The translations under genes and the position numbers were made by a program. 64,000 nucleotides of DNA from Agrobacterium sp. AGB01 (GTDB lineage: Bacteria; Pseudomonadota; Alphaproteobacteria; Rhizobiales; Rhizobiaceae): NCBI RefSeq assembly GCF_014851585.1, contig NZ_JACVAB010000003.1, positions 310,001 to 374,000 on the forward strand. The letters are read 5' to 3'. This document shows positions 1 through 8,482 of the stretch, in pieces. The notes below the pieces were generated by a model, which was given only the letters and a program-made list of their open reading frames with translations, ran no database searches and was not told the DNA's origin. Position 1 is the first letter of the stretch, and each line of letters begins with the position of its first letter.

Positions 1-83
1 ACGACGGCTCCTGGACGGAATATGGCAATGCCGTTGGCGTTCCAATCAGCAATCCAACCGGCACCGTCTGGACTGGCAAATAA
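1..83 (+). CDS. Sulfurtransferase (rhodanese family), C-terminal fragment
   Basis: Reading from base 3 gives 26 codons ending in TAA at 81-83. The peptide contains DGSWTEYG, which resembles the C-terminal motif of thiosulfate/3-mercaptopyruvate sulfurtransferases, where it lies just after the catalytic Cys loop. The rest of the gene is outside the window, so the active-site Cys cannot be checked. A sulfur-compound transporter gene follows on the same strand 139 bases downstream, which supports a sulfur role. The identification rests on a short motif plus this context. Confidence 0.6.
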   Translation, partial: DGSWTEYGNAVGVPISNPTGTVWTGK

Positions 84-125
84 ATACATTTCGCCCTGAG
101 CTTTTCATGGGCGTTTCAATACGAG

Positions 126-150
126 GAGCGGCGTGATCTCTGCGCCGCTC
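126..150 (+). other. Stem-loop between sulfurtransferase and YeeE genes
   Basis: Perfect 8-bp arms GAGCGGCG (126-133) and CGCCGCTC (143-150) enclose a 9-base loop. No T-tract follows, so it is either a weak terminator for the sulfurtransferase gene or an intercistronic RNA hairpin. Confidence 0.4.
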
Positions 151-222
151 GTCAACGTGTACATTCGATTGATCAGAGCGGTCCACGCGGACCTGATGCT
201 GTAACGTGGCTCTGAAAGCACA

Positions 223-1416
223 ATGAGACTGTTTATGAGCCCATCAATCGGCCGGGCGGCCATTTCTCTGTTGCTGATCGCTCTGGTTAGTTGGTGGTCG
301 GTTTCTCTCGCAACAGATGCCACTGGCCGAATACTCTCGCTTTCTCTTATACTTGGCCTGCTCTTTGGCATCGTCCTTCAGCGTGGACGTTTCTGCTTTC
401 TCTGCAATTTCAGGGATTTCGTGGAGCACCGTAAAATAGATGGTGTTCTATCCATTTTAATCGCCCTCGGTTTTGGCATCGTTTTTTACACAGTGATCAT
501 CATGGCCTGGGTGCCTGTGCCACAGCCAAATCGTCTGCCACCCAATGCCCATATCAGTCCAGTCGGTTGGGTTATGGCGCTTGCCTCGACCGCCTTTGGT
601 TTTGGCGCAGCCTTGTCCGGCTCTTGCCTGTCAGGACATCTCTACCGGATTGGCGAGGGTGCTTTCGGCTCCATTATTGCCATCCTTGGCGCTGCTTTGG
701 GTTTTCTGATCGGCTTCCTGACCTGGAACAGTCTGTTCACATTGGCGGTGCATGATGATCCTCCTCTGTGGTTGCCCCATATATTCGGGCACGGCGGCGC
801 ACTTATCGCCGGACTTATCGGCGTGGCTGCACTCATCATCATCACATTGTGGCTTGGCAAACGGCAACCACAGCCTCCTTCCGATGACAACAAAAACTAC
901 CTGTCATTAGCAGGGCAGGCGGTCTTCTCACACCGCTGGCCACCGGTGCTGACCGGCATTCTCGTTGCGGCAATCGGCGCGTTTGCCTATCTCAGAATTG
1001 CACCCATCGGCGTCACTGCAGAACTCGGTAGTCTGGTGCGCACAGCCGCCACACCTGCCGGTTTCGTGCCAGAAACACTTAGCGGCCTCGATACGTTGCG
1101 TGGTTGTGTTTCGGCCGTTAAAACTACACTCCTGTCTCCCAATGGTGTGTTTGTCATCGGTGTAGTCATCGGTGCTTTTGCAAGCGCAGTAAATGCTAGA
1201 CAGTTTCAACCGTCCTGGCCGGATGCAAAAGGCCTAGCGCGTCGGCTCATTGGTGGGGTGCTGATGGGTTGGGGGGCGATGACCGGACTGGGTTGCACAA
1301 TCGGCGTTTTGCTTTCCGGCATTCAGGCAGGCGCTGTCTCTGGCTGGATTTTCCTTGTCTTTTGTTCGCTCGGCGCTGCCGTTGGCCTATTCACCCTCAG
1401 ACGCGGTTTGCTTTGA
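223..1416 (+). CDS. YeeE/YedE family sulfur-compound transporter
   Basis: A 397-residue, very hydrophobic protein with about ten membrane segments. Conserved Cys-containing loops of the YeeE/YedE (TsuA-like) family are visible: GRFCFLCNFRD near residue 55, SGSCLSGH near 133 and GLGCTIGVLLSG near 355. Family members such as TsuA import thiosulfate through a line of membrane cysteines, so thiosulfate or a related sulfur compound is the likely substrate. The gene follows a sulfurtransferase fragment that could use such a substrate. An ATG at 235 is an alternative start; neither has a strong ribosome binding site. The family call is firm, the substrate is inference. Confidence 0.85.
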   Translation: MRLFMSPSIGRAAISLLLIALVSWWSVSLATDATGRILSLSLILGLLFGIVLQRGRFCFLCNFRDFVEHRKIDGVLSILIALGFGIVFYTVIIMAWVPVPQPNRLPPNAHISPVGWVMALASTAFGFGAALSGSCLSGHLYRIGEGAFGSIIAILGAALGFLIGFLTWNSLFTLAVHDDPPLWLPHIFGHGGALIAGLIGVAALIIITLWLGKRQPQPPSDDNKNYLSLAGQAVFSHRWPPVLTGILVAAIGAFAYLRIAPIGVTAELGSLVRTAATPAGFVPETLSGLDTLRGCVSAVKTTLLSPNGVFVIGVVIGAFASAVNARQFQPSWPDAKGLARRLIGGVLMGWGAMTGLGCTIGVLLSGIQAGAVSGWIFLVFCSLGAAVGLFTLRRGLL

Positions 1417-1469
1417 CCCCCAGAAGTTGTCATTCCGACCTATATCTTGGTCTCAAACTGCAATCATCA

Positions 1470-1577
1470 GTGAATGTGCTGGCATTGCCGCAAGTCACAA
1501 CGATCTTTGTCGTCATTCTTGCCACCATGGTTGTGACTCAGTGGATTTCTGCCGGGGTGAGAAAGGCAATGACCTGA
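1470..1577 (+). CDS. Possible small single-span membrane protein
   Basis: A GTG-initiated frame of 35 codons lies 53 bases after the transporter gene. It encodes one hydrophobic segment (about residues 10-26, TTIFVVILATMVV) and a basic C-terminus, consistent with a small membrane partner. No good ribosome binding site is seen, and frames this short arise by chance. No family is recognised. Confidence 0.22.
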   Translation: MNVLALPQVTTIFVVILATMVVTQWISAGVRKAMT

Positions 1578-2314
1578 TGCATCAGGCGTCAAATCCCGAA
1601 AAAATATGACAGCCCAAACACCCAGCGCCAGAAGGAAGACCGTGACAACTGACGTTGGCGCGGTCTTTTAACGACTTTAGATTCGCATTAGCGACATAGG
1701 CAATTATGTGATCATCTGGCACAGCTCAAAATAGTTCGGTCATTGAAAATTGGGAGAAACCGAGGCCGACTGGAATGCAACGCTGAGCAACGAGCGACCA
1801 AAAAAATGTGCCCAAGCCATCTTAATGATTATCCCTTGAAACTCAGCGCGTAGAGCCGATTTCTGTACAACGTCGGCTCCCGGTCTATGAGCCAAGAACT
1901 GATAAACCAAAATTTGTAGATTGACACATATATGAAACCGGTTACATTTATCGATGTAAACGGTTTCATTGGAAAATCCGTTGCTTGGAGGAGCAAAATT
2001 TTCATGTCTATACACTTGAGGTTTGCTGCAACAAAAGTTTGCGCAGACTAACGTCCGCTTTTGACATTGTTGTCCCAACTTCTTCCATTTCGTCCTCGAC
2101 GTAATGGCAGCTGGGGCAGACGTTTGTTCATTGATGCGGCAGTACGATCCGGCCAGACCACGTCTTGGGTCGGGATCGACATTTAAGCCGCACCCTATCT
2201 GAAACAGACGACACCACACATTGGAGGCTGCTTTTTCACCTCCGGCTGCAGGGCCGGGGAGGAGGGGGGCGCATGCGTGTCGTTTACCGCTCAAACGAAA
2301 AGGGAGTTACGCGT
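1578..2314. other. Long intergenic region with a regulated promoter
   Basis: About 740 bases without a convincing gene. The only clear structure is the promoter with twin operator-like palindromes at 1921-1969. A 15-codon frame at 2004-2051 follows GGAGGAG and could be a leader peptide. A GGAGG...CCTCC hairpin lies near 2222-2246. Longer open frames on the minus strand show no recognisable protein features. Confidence 0.5.
1921..1969 (+). promoter_or_regulatory. Promoter with tandem LacI-type operators
   Basis: TTGACA (1921-1926) and TACATT (1943-1948), 16 bases apart, form a sigma70-like promoter. Two 16-bp imperfect palindromes overlap or follow it: ATGAAACCGGTTACAT (1932-1947) and ATGTAAACGGTTTCAT (1954-1969). 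Each has the A/T-rich arms and central CG-containing core typical of LacI-family operators. They are also inverted repeats of each other (15 of 16 bases), with centres 22 bp apart, about two helical turns. The downstream sugar-oxidation operon is the expected target; no regulator gene is adjacent. Confidence 0.65.
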
Positions 2315-3169
2315 TTGAAATCCTTGAAATCAACATTCACAGGTATGGCATTTGCAGCAGCAATGGCGGCAGTTATCGCAAATCCGGTTCTGGCTGACGA
2401 CAACAAAACCCTGCCAATCGCAGCGCAGATGTACACATTGCGCGATGCAGGCACGCTTGAAGAGCAGTTTGCCATTCTCAACCGCGCCGGCGTCTCGGCA
2501 GTGGAAACCGTCGACATGCAGAAGGTCAGCGCAGAAGAATTGTCCGCGCTGCTTGAGAAACACAAGATCAAGGTGATCTCGTCACATGTGCCTATCGACA
2601 AGCTGCGCGGCAATCTGGACGAGGTCATTGCCGAGCAGAAGGCCGTTGGCAACCCGGTTGTGACCGTACCTTACCTCAAGCCGGAAGATCGCCCAGCGGA
2701 TGCTGCTGCATGGACGGCATTTGGCAAGGAGCTTGGTGGTTACGCAGACAAGCTGGCTGCTGCCGGTTTGGCCATGTCCTACCACAATCATGACTTTGAA
2801 CTGGTCAAGTTTGACGGCAAGACAGCACTTGAGCTTCTGCTCGACGCTTCCGGTCCCAAGCTTCAGAGCGAGCTTGATGTCGCCTGGGTAGCACGCAGCG
2901 GCACAGACCCGGCAGAGTTTCTCGGCACATTGAACGGGCGGGTATTTGCGATCCACGCGAAGGATAATGCACCTGCGGGCACAGCGGAAAATGAACGTGG
3001 TTTTGCCACCCTCGGCACCGGCGTTCTGGATTGGAAAACAATCTTGCCAGCGGCCAAAAAGGCCGGCGCGAAATGGTTCATCCTTGAACACGACATGCCG
3101 CTTGATGCCGAAGCCGTCCTGACCAAGGGCAACGCCTTCCTCAACGAACACCTGCCAACAATTCAGTAA
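2315..3169 (+). CDS. Secreted sugar phosphate isomerase/epimerase-like TIM-barrel protein
   Basis: Start chosen at TTG 2315 because AGGGAG sits 9 bases upstream and translation then begins with a clean signal peptide (MKSLKST, hydrophobic core, cleavage after ANPVLA). The frame is open further upstream but non-coding in character. The mature protein (about 260 residues) has the AP-endonuclease-2/xylose-isomerase-like barrel look: AQMYTLRDAG near the N-terminus, SYHNHDFEL mid-protein and ELDVAWVARSG followed by AIHAKDN, carrying the usual metal-binding His/Glu/Asp. Secretion together with a neighbouring GMC dehydrogenase suggests action on 3-keto-sugars or glycosides in the periplasm. The reaction (isomerase, epimerase or lyase) is not determined. 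Confidence 0.75.
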   Translation: MKSLKSTFTGMAFAAAMAAVIANPVLADDNKTLPIAAQMYTLRDAGTLEEQFAILNRAGVSAVETVDMQKVSAEELSALLEKHKIKVISSHVPIDKLRGNLDEVIAEQKAVGNPVVTVPYLKPEDRPADAAAWTAFGKELGGYADKLAAAGLAMSYHNHDFELVKFDGKTALELLLDASGPKLQSELDVAWVARSGTDPAEFLGTLNGRVFAIHAKDNAPAGTAENERGFATLGTGVLDWKTILPAAKKAGAKWFILEHDMPLDAEAVLTKGNAFLNEHLPTIQ

Positions 3170-3179
3170 TGCAACAACC

Positions 3180-3208
3180 ATTCCCCGGTGGTCACACTAC
3201 CGGGGAAT
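3180..3208 (+). other. Intercistronic stem-loop
   Basis: Perfect 10-bp arms ATTCCCCGGT (3180-3189) and ACCGGGGAAT (3199-3208) with a 9-base loop lie 10 bases after the isomerase stop. No T-tract follows, so mRNA stabilisation or partial attenuation before the GMC gene is more likely than full termination. Confidence 0.55.
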
Positions 3209-3304
3209 AGCAGGCGCATGTGATCAACATAATTTTTCCCGTCGATATCTCGGCAGGACCGATGAGTTGCGCCTTTTTTCCAAACAACAGTTAGAGGAAT
3301 TATC

Positions 3305-4990
3305 ATGGCGAACAATCATTACGACGCGATTGTTGTCGGTTCGGGGATCAGCGGAGGCTGGGCCGCAAAAGAACTCACACAAAAGGGTCTAAAAGTTCTT
3401 CTTCTTGAACGTGGCAGAAACATCGAACACATCACCGATTACCAGAATGCGGACAAGGAAGCCTGGGACTACCCTCACCGCAATCGTGCCACGCAGGAAA
3501 TGAAAGCAAAGTATCCGGTTCTAAGCCGCGATTATCTGTTGGAAGAAGCCACACTCGGCATGTGGGCCGATGAACAGGAAACGCCTTATGTCGAAGAAAA
3601 ACGTTTCGACTGGTTCCGCGGATATCATGTCGGTGGTCGCTCGCTCCTTTGGGGACGCCAGACCTACCGCTGGTCACAGACCGATTTCGAGGCCAACGCC
3701 AAGGAAGGCATCGCAGTCGACTGGCCTATTCGCTACCAGGATGTTGCACCATGGTATGACTACGTTGAACGGTTTGCAGGCATTTCCGGCAGCAAAGAAG
3801 GGCTCGATATCCTTCCTGATGGTGAATTCCTCCCACCAATCCCTTTGAACTGTGTCGAAGAAGATGTGGCACGTCGACTGAAGGACAGGTTCAAGGGCAC
3901 GCGTCACCTGATCAATTCCCGCTGCGCCAACATCACGCAGGAACTCCCTGATCAGGATCGCACCCGCTGTCAGTTCAGAAACAAGTGTCGGTTGGGCTGT
4001 CCGTTCGGCGGTTATTTCAGCACGCAGTCATCGACCCTGCCTGCAGCCGTCGCGACCGGCAATCTTACCCTGCGGCCGTTCTCAATCGTCAAGGAAATCC
4101 TTTACGACAAGGACAAGAAGAAGGCCCGCGGTGTCGAGATCATCGATGCCGAAACCAACATGACCTACGAATATACCGCTGACATTATTTTCCTGAATGC
4201 CTCGACGTTGAATTCGACCTGGGTGCTGATGAACTCAGCCACCGACGTGTGGGAAGGGGGATTGGGAAGCAGTTCCGGCGAACTCGGCCACAACGTCATG
4301 GACCACCATTTCCGCATGGGTGCGACGGGTGAGGTCGAAGGATTTGACGAGTTCTATTTCAAGGGACGCCGCCCGGCAGGTTTCTACATTCCTCGCTTCC
4401 GCAACATCGGCGATGAAAAGCGTAAATATCTGCGTGGTTTTGGTTATCAGGGTTCGGCAAGCCGCTCCCGCTGGGAGCGCGAAATCGCCGAGATGAATAT
4501 TGGAGCAGATTATAAAGACGCGTTGACTGAACCAGGCGGCTGGACAATCGGCATGACAGCCTTTGGCGAGATGCTGCCCTACCACGAAAATCGCGTGAAG
4601 CTTGACCAAACCAAAAAGGACAAATGGGGGCTGCCGGTCCTTTCGATGAATGTCGAGTTGAAACAAAACGAACTCGACATGCGTGAAGACATGGTGAATG
4701 ACGCTGTTGAAATGTTTGAGGCCGTCGGCATCAAAAACGTCAAACCGACCCGAGGCAGCTATGCACCTGGTATGGGTATTCATGAAATGGGAACGGCACG
4801 CATGGGCCGCGATCCAAAGTCTTCGGTTCTGAATGGCAACAACCAGGTGTGGGATGCTCCTAATGTGTTCGTGACAGATGGTGCCTGCATGACGTCTGCC
4901 GCCTGTGTAAATCCGTCTCTCACCTACATGGCGCTGACGGCACGTGCTGCCGATTTTGCGGTGTCAGAGCTCAAGAAGGGAAATCTGTAA
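3305..4990 (+). CDS. GMC-family sugar dehydrogenase, FAD subunit
   Basis: A 561-residue flavoprotein. The N-terminal dinucleotide fold is clear (VVGSGISGGWAAKEL, residues 10-24). C222, C228 and C232 form a Cys cluster like the Fe-S cluster region of membrane-bound FAD sugar dehydrogenases. The C-terminal GMC motif has HEMGTARMG at H493 and N536 in CVNPSLTYMAL, the catalytic His/Asn positions. It has no signal peptide of its own, as in gluconate 2-dehydrogenase and glucoside 3-dehydrogenase large subunits, which are exported with a Tat-bearing small subunit. That subunit is the next gene, whose ATG overlaps this stop (TAATG). A start with AGAGGAA upstream supports the boundary. Substrate unknown; glucose, gluconate or glycosides are candidates. 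Confidence 0.88.
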   Translation: MANNHYDAIVVGSGISGGWAAKELTQKGLKVLLLERGRNIEHITDYQNADKEAWDYPHRNRATQEMKAKYPVLSRDYLLEEATLGMWADEQETPYVEEKRFDWFRGYHVGGRSLLWGRQTYRWSQTDFEANAKEGIAVDWPIRYQDVAPWYDYVERFAGISGSKEGLDILPDGEFLPPIPLNCVEEDVARRLKDRFKGTRHLINSRCANITQELPDQDRTRCQFRNKCRLGCPFGGYFSTQSSTLPAAVATGNLTLRPFSIVKEILYDKDKKKARGVEIIDAETNMTYEYTADIIFLNASTLNSTWVLMNSATDVWEGGLGSSSGELGHNVMDHHFRMGATGEVEGFDEFYFKGRRPAGFYIPRFRNIGDEKRKYLRGFGYQGSASRSRWEREIAEMNIGADYKDALTEPGGWTIGMTAFGEMLPYHENRVKLDQTKKDKWGLPVLSMNVELKQNELDMREDMVNDAVEMFEAVGIKNVKPTRGSYAPGMGIHEMGTARMGRDPKSSVLNGNNQVWDAPNVFVTDGACMTSAACVNPSLTYMALTARAADFAVSELKKGNL

Positions 4991-5547
4991 TGAACAGACG
5001 TGAACTGCTAAGACTTATCACGGTTGCGACAGGCATCTCCCTGGTCGGCGCCGATGTCGCCTTCAGTCTGGATAAAGCCGCTGCGGCAAAGCCCGACCAA
5101 CTGTTTACTCCGGAGGACATCCGTTTCCTGGATGAGGTAGCTGAAACCATCATCCCTCGGACATCCACCCCCGGCGCGAAAGACGCCGAAGTCGGCGCCT
5201 TCATGGCTGTTTATGCTGCCGATTGTTATACGGAAGACCAAAAGAAGCTCTTCCATTCTGCAATTTCACAGATTGAAGGCAGCAGCCAGGAAAAACATAA
5301 TAAACCATTTCTCAGCCTGACAGCTAAAGAGCGGGAGGATGTCATTCTGGCTTTGGACAAAAAGGCCAGGGCAGAACAGACCCCAACCAATCCACAGGCA
5401 TTCACCCTCGTCAAGCAGCTGACATTGTTCGGCTTTTTCACATCGAAAATCGGTGCAACCGAAGTTCTTGTCTATGACGAAATCCCGGGCGAATACGAAA
5501 CCTGCGTCCCTTACAAAAAGGGTACGCCCGCTTGGGGCACAGCCTGA
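4990..5547 (+). CDS. Gluconate 2-dehydrogenase subunit 3 family protein (Tat small subunit)
   Basis: A 185-residue protein opening with MNRRELLRLITVATGISLVG, a twin-arginine type signal, followed by the subunit-3 domain (FTPEDIRFLDEVAETIIP...TPGAKDAEVGAFM, ending with NPxxF and TSKIGATEVL-YDEIPG segments). In this family the small subunit carries the flavoprotein through the Tat pathway and contacts the cytochrome. It overlaps the GMC gene by one base, indicating coupled translation and a fixed complex. Confidence 0.87.
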   Translation: MNRRELLRLITVATGISLVGADVAFSLDKAAAAKPDQLFTPEDIRFLDEVAETIIPRTSTPGAKDAEVGAFMAVYAADCYTEDQKKLFHSAISQIEGSSQEKHNKPFLSLTAKEREDVILALDKKARAEQTPTNPQAFTLVKQLTLFGFFTSKIGATEVLVYDEIPGEYETCVPYKKGTPAWGTA

Positions 5548-5614
5548 GTTTATGTCCGTTTGTCCCGCGCGCCCCGCGTGCGGGACTTTTGATTTGCAAG
5601 ACAAGGATGAAAAA

Positions 5615-6010
5615 ATGCGTATTTCAATATTGTTGGCAGCGGTCTTGATGGCTGCGAGCGCTATGCCGGCGCGATCCGAGGGCGATGCTGCCAAGGGTGA
5701 AACAGTATTCAAACGCTGTTCGGCCTGTCATGCCATCGGGGAGGGCGCCAAAAACAAAGTTGGTCCCCAACTCAATGCTATCATTGGCCGTACTGCTGGC
5801 AGCTTGCCGGAGTACAATTATTCCAACGCCATGAAAAAGGCGGGTGAAGAAGGCCAAATCTGGACCTCGGAAGAATTGAAGGCGTTTCTCAGCGCTCCCA
5901 AAAAGAAAATACCTGGTAACAAAATGTCTTCAGCCGGAGTGAGCAAACCGGCAGACCTCGACAATCTCATCGCTTACATTGAGAGCGCATCGAAGTCCTC
6001 GGCGGACTAA
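5615..6010 (+). CDS. Periplasmic class I cytochrome c
   Basis: A 131-residue protein with a signal peptide (cleavage near AMPARS-EG). The haem motif CSACH (C35, C38, H39) and the distal ligand M104 in GNKMSS define a class I cytochrome c of the c2/c552 type. AAGGA lies about eight bases before ATG 5615. It closes the dehydrogenase operon and is the expected electron acceptor for the GMC/small-subunit complex, passing electrons to the respiratory chain. Confidence 0.9.
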   Translation: MRISILLAAVLMAASAMPARSEGDAAKGETVFKRCSACHAIGEGAKNKVGPQLNAIIGRTAGSLPEYNYSNAMKKAGEEGQIWTSEELKAFLSAPKKKIPGNKMSSAGVSKPADLDNLIAYIESASKSSAD

Positions 6011-6053
6011 TCACGCCAGGATTTGATAAAAACCGCCTGGGGACGCATGGAAC

Positions 6054-6078
6054 AAAAAGTCGAAACGAAAGTTTCGAC
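6054..6078 (-). terminator. Terminator of the phospholipase D gene
   Basis: The palindrome at 6059-6078 (arms GTCGAAAC and GTTTCGAC) is followed on the minus strand by five T residues (complement of 6054-6058). It would end leftward transcription of the gene at 6172-7623. Confidence 0.65.
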
Positions 6079-6128
6079 ACAGCCAAACCTCGTTTTTCCC
6101 CCCGGGGTGTGGCTCTCGATGCGATCTC

Positions 6129-6161
6129 GGCACGTCTTTCAACAGGACGTGCCACTTTTTT
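6129..6161 (+). terminator. Terminator of the GMC/cytochrome operon
   Basis: Arms GGCACGTC (6129-6136) and GACGTGCC (6146-6153) are followed by a run of T residues at 6156-6161, a standard intrinsic terminator for rightward transcription about 120 bases after the cytochrome stop. Confidence 0.75.
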
Positions 6162-6171
6162 GCGCTCGACC

Positions 6172-7623
6172 TTAACTGAGCGGCAGCGGTGTAGGACGAC
6201 GGAAACGTTGTTGCAGAAAACTTGCCGTCTTGTACCGCACTCCCGCAGGTCTTTCCGGATCCGCAAATTCTGATTCAGCGAACACCTCATCAGCAGCGGT
6301 GAGTTCACGGATAGGCACAGGAATCAGGCCGCGGCCTGCAGGCTGATTGAGGGTCTCGACAGCTTTGATCAATGAGCCCGATGCTTTGATCTCCTCAGAC
6401 ACCCTTTCAACCGCGCATCCGAGGTGTTCGGCAATAAGCGTGTCTCTTATTCTCGAGATTGTTGCACGCGTTGAGTAATCATTTGCTTCAATCGCGATGT
6501 CACATTCCGTATCAAAACCCATTGAACGATTGTTGAGATTGGCTGAACCAAGTTTCAGAATATTCTCATCGGCAATCATGATCTTTGCATGGACATAGAT
6601 CGGCGAGCGATTTTCATTCACCGGGTACAACACCCGGAAGCGGTCGTAAATATCGGCATCCGTAACAAGCTTCATCAACCGAACGCGAGCAGAATCCATC
6701 GTTTTTGCCTCGAGCCAACCTCCTGCGCCTTCAGGATTGATGACCAGCACCTCCGGCCCGTCTTGCTCTCCGAGACGCGCAGCAATCGCCTCTGCGATGC
6801 GCCTCGATGCAAAATACTGGCTTTCGATGTATAGAGATTTTCGCGCCGACGCGATCATTGCAAGTTTGACCGTCTCAACTTCGCTGATCTGCGGTCTGCT
6901 TTCGTACTGCGGCGCGGTTCTGGAAATGGCGATCTCGACACCAGACAAGTCGACATCGAGACCGTCCGGCCAGATTTGATCTGCACCTTCGCTTTTCGAA
7001 AGCTTTTCACCTGTCGCATAATACCAACGAGTTCGAGCCAATTCACCCAGTGCTGCCGCCGCCGGGCCTGACACGCACGTCGTGGCGTCATGCCAAGGAC
7101 CTTGCGCAAAGCCCATGGGTGATCGACGTCGAGGTTCATTATCGCGGTGGTCAGTTGTGTCCCAACGCCCAACAGTCATGTCGATCCCGCCACAAAATGC
7201 GAGCTCATCGTCAATGACAAGAAGTTTCATGTGATGAGCCGACATTGCGGGATGCGCACCGTCGAGCTTCAGGTGGATTTGATTGGAAAACATCCATTTC
7301 AAAACGTAGAAGGGCGTCTCTCCTCGCGCCAGCGAATTGATCACGCCGAGGTCCCACTTCAAAATCCGTATTTCGAGATCGGAATTGCGCGCCGCCAGCC
7401 AATCCAGCAACGGCCCTACTTTCACAGGCGCTTCATCATCCTTGCCATCATGTGCAAGCTCGATCCGGGTATCGAAATCCCATCCGATCAACATGATATT
7501 GCGTTTGGCTTTCAGCATCGCATTGCGCGCATGCCTGAAGAATTTGTCCGCATCGACGATCACCGAAGCGCGATCTGCCTTATCCAAGCGCCAACATGTT
7601 TCGCCAGCCACCAAAATCGACAC
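6172..7623 (-). CDS. Phospholipase D family protein
   Basis: A 483-residue protein with two HxK(x)4D motifs: H131/K133/D138 in HHMKLLVIDDE and H345/K347/D352 in VHAKIMIADE, the second followed by GSANLNNRS. These make one composite active site that hydrolyses or transfers phosphodiester head groups. No signal peptide or membrane span is seen at the N-terminus, unlike cardiolipin synthases, and the length fits cytosolic bacterial PLDs. It is a monocistronic minus-strand gene, convergent with the cytochrome operon. Phospholipid turnover is likely; exact substrate unknown. Confidence 0.85.
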   Translation of the reverse strand: MSILVAGETCWRLDKADRASVIVDADKFFRHARNAMLKAKRNIMLIGWDFDTRIELAHDGKDDEAPVKVGPLLDWLAARNSDLEIRILKWDLGVINSLARGETPFYVLKWMFSNQIHLKLDGAHPAMSAHHMKLLVIDDELAFCGGIDMTVGRWDTTDHRDNEPRRRSPMGFAQGPWHDATTCVSGPAAAALGELARTRWYYATGEKLSKSEGADQIWPDGLDVDLSGVEIAISRTAPQYESRPQISEVETVKLAMIASARKSLYIESQYFASRRIAEAIAARLGEQDGPEVLVINPEGAGGWLEAKTMDSARVRLMKLVTDADIYDRFRVLYPVNENRSPIYVHAKIMIADENILKLGSANLNNRSMGFDTECDIAIEANDYSTRATISRIRDTLIAEHLGCAVERVSEEIKASGSLIKAVETLNQPAGRGLIPVPIRELTAADEVFAESEFADPERPAGVRYKTASFLQQRFRRPTPLPLS

Positions 7624-8033
7624 TTTGCCACCTTTTCAAAATGCTAACACATAAACTGCTCGTCACGACCGGAATGACACTTCGACTTCAATCTCGATTA
7701 GGACTTTCGGTGCGTGAATACCCCACGCGCGTACGACCGCGATGTGAACGGGAGAAGAGCAAAATCGTTCCCTCTTCCGATCAGTGGTCACATGCAAATA
7801 TCAATATTACAGGACAACCCGTTGCATGCCTTACGACAAAGGAGAGAACGGCTGCTTACAAGCAGGTTAACACTGGCAAAGTTGAGAAAACGTCCAGACG
7901 CCTCAAATATCGCTACTTCCTTGTTTTTGAAGTTTTTTTGAAGATGATCGGCTGCTGCTTTCGGGTCCAAACATAAAATAATCGGAACAAAACGCCTCTG
8001 GCATGGTTTGGTTTTTGAGAGAAGGAGACCACA
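7624..8033. other. Intergenic region
   Basis: About 410 bases between the divergent phospholipase and lipoprotein genes. Open frames here have no ribosome binding sites or recognisable features. The GAAGGAGA before 8034 is the only clear signal. Confidence 0.4.
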
Positions 8034-8285
8034 ATGCAAAAAATCATTATTCCAGTTCTTGTTGCTCTGTCGCTGGCGGCATGTTCCTCAACGGAGCGCG
8101 GTGCAACCGTCGGCGCAGCAGGTGGCGCCATCATAGGTGGCGCAGCAACCGGCAATCTGCGCGGTGCGGCTGTCGGTGCCGCAGTCGGCGGTGTTTCGGG
8201 CGCATTGATCGGTAGCGTCGCGGACCAGCCAGGCCAGTGCTACTACCGCGACCGCAACGGAAATCGTTACATCGACCGTTGCTAA
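8034..8285 (+). CDS. Small glycine-zipper lipoprotein
   Basis: An 83-residue protein with a signal peptide and lipobox LAAC (Cys17). A Gly-rich zipper follows (GAAGGAIIGGAATG, then GAAVGAAVGGVSGALIG), and the short C-terminus is rich in Tyr/Arg/Asp with two Cys (GQCYYRDRNG, DRC). It resembles outer-membrane Gly-zipper/YMGG lipoproteins common in rhizobia. GAAGGAGA gives a strong start. Function unknown; envelope location is well supported. Confidence 0.85.
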   Translation: MQKIIIPVLVALSLAACSSTERGATVGAAGGAIIGGAATGNLRGAAVGAAVGGVSGALIGSVADQPGQCYYRDRNGNRYIDRC

Positions 8286-8310
8286 TCATCTTTCAACACC
8301 GCCACAATGG

Positions 8311-8348
8311 TATAGCCACCCGCAGATAAGCTTGTGCGGGTGGCTATA
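8311..8348 (+). terminator. Strong stem-loop after the lipoprotein gene
   Basis: Perfect 14-bp arms (TATAGCCACCCGCA at 8311-8324 and its complement at 8335-8348) with a 10-base loop, 25 bases past the stop. There is no clear T-tract, but position and stability suggest transcription termination or 3' end protection. Confidence 0.6.
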
Positions 8349-8482
8349 TCTATATCGGCGTATTGCACTATTGTGCGCTATGAGAGATCAAAGCCACAGT
8401 GCATCCCGTGAATCCAATATCAACAACGAGATTATCAGCTTGTCTCGACAACAGGACAATCACAACAAGGCAACAGCCACTC

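Noticed and set aside
1740..2294. A 184-codon minus-strand frame across the regulated promoter
   Set aside because: It runs through the operator and promoter and shows no domain features.
7596..7976. A 126-codon frame upstream of the lipoprotein gene
   Set aside because: It overlaps the phospholipase start region, has odd composition and no start signals.
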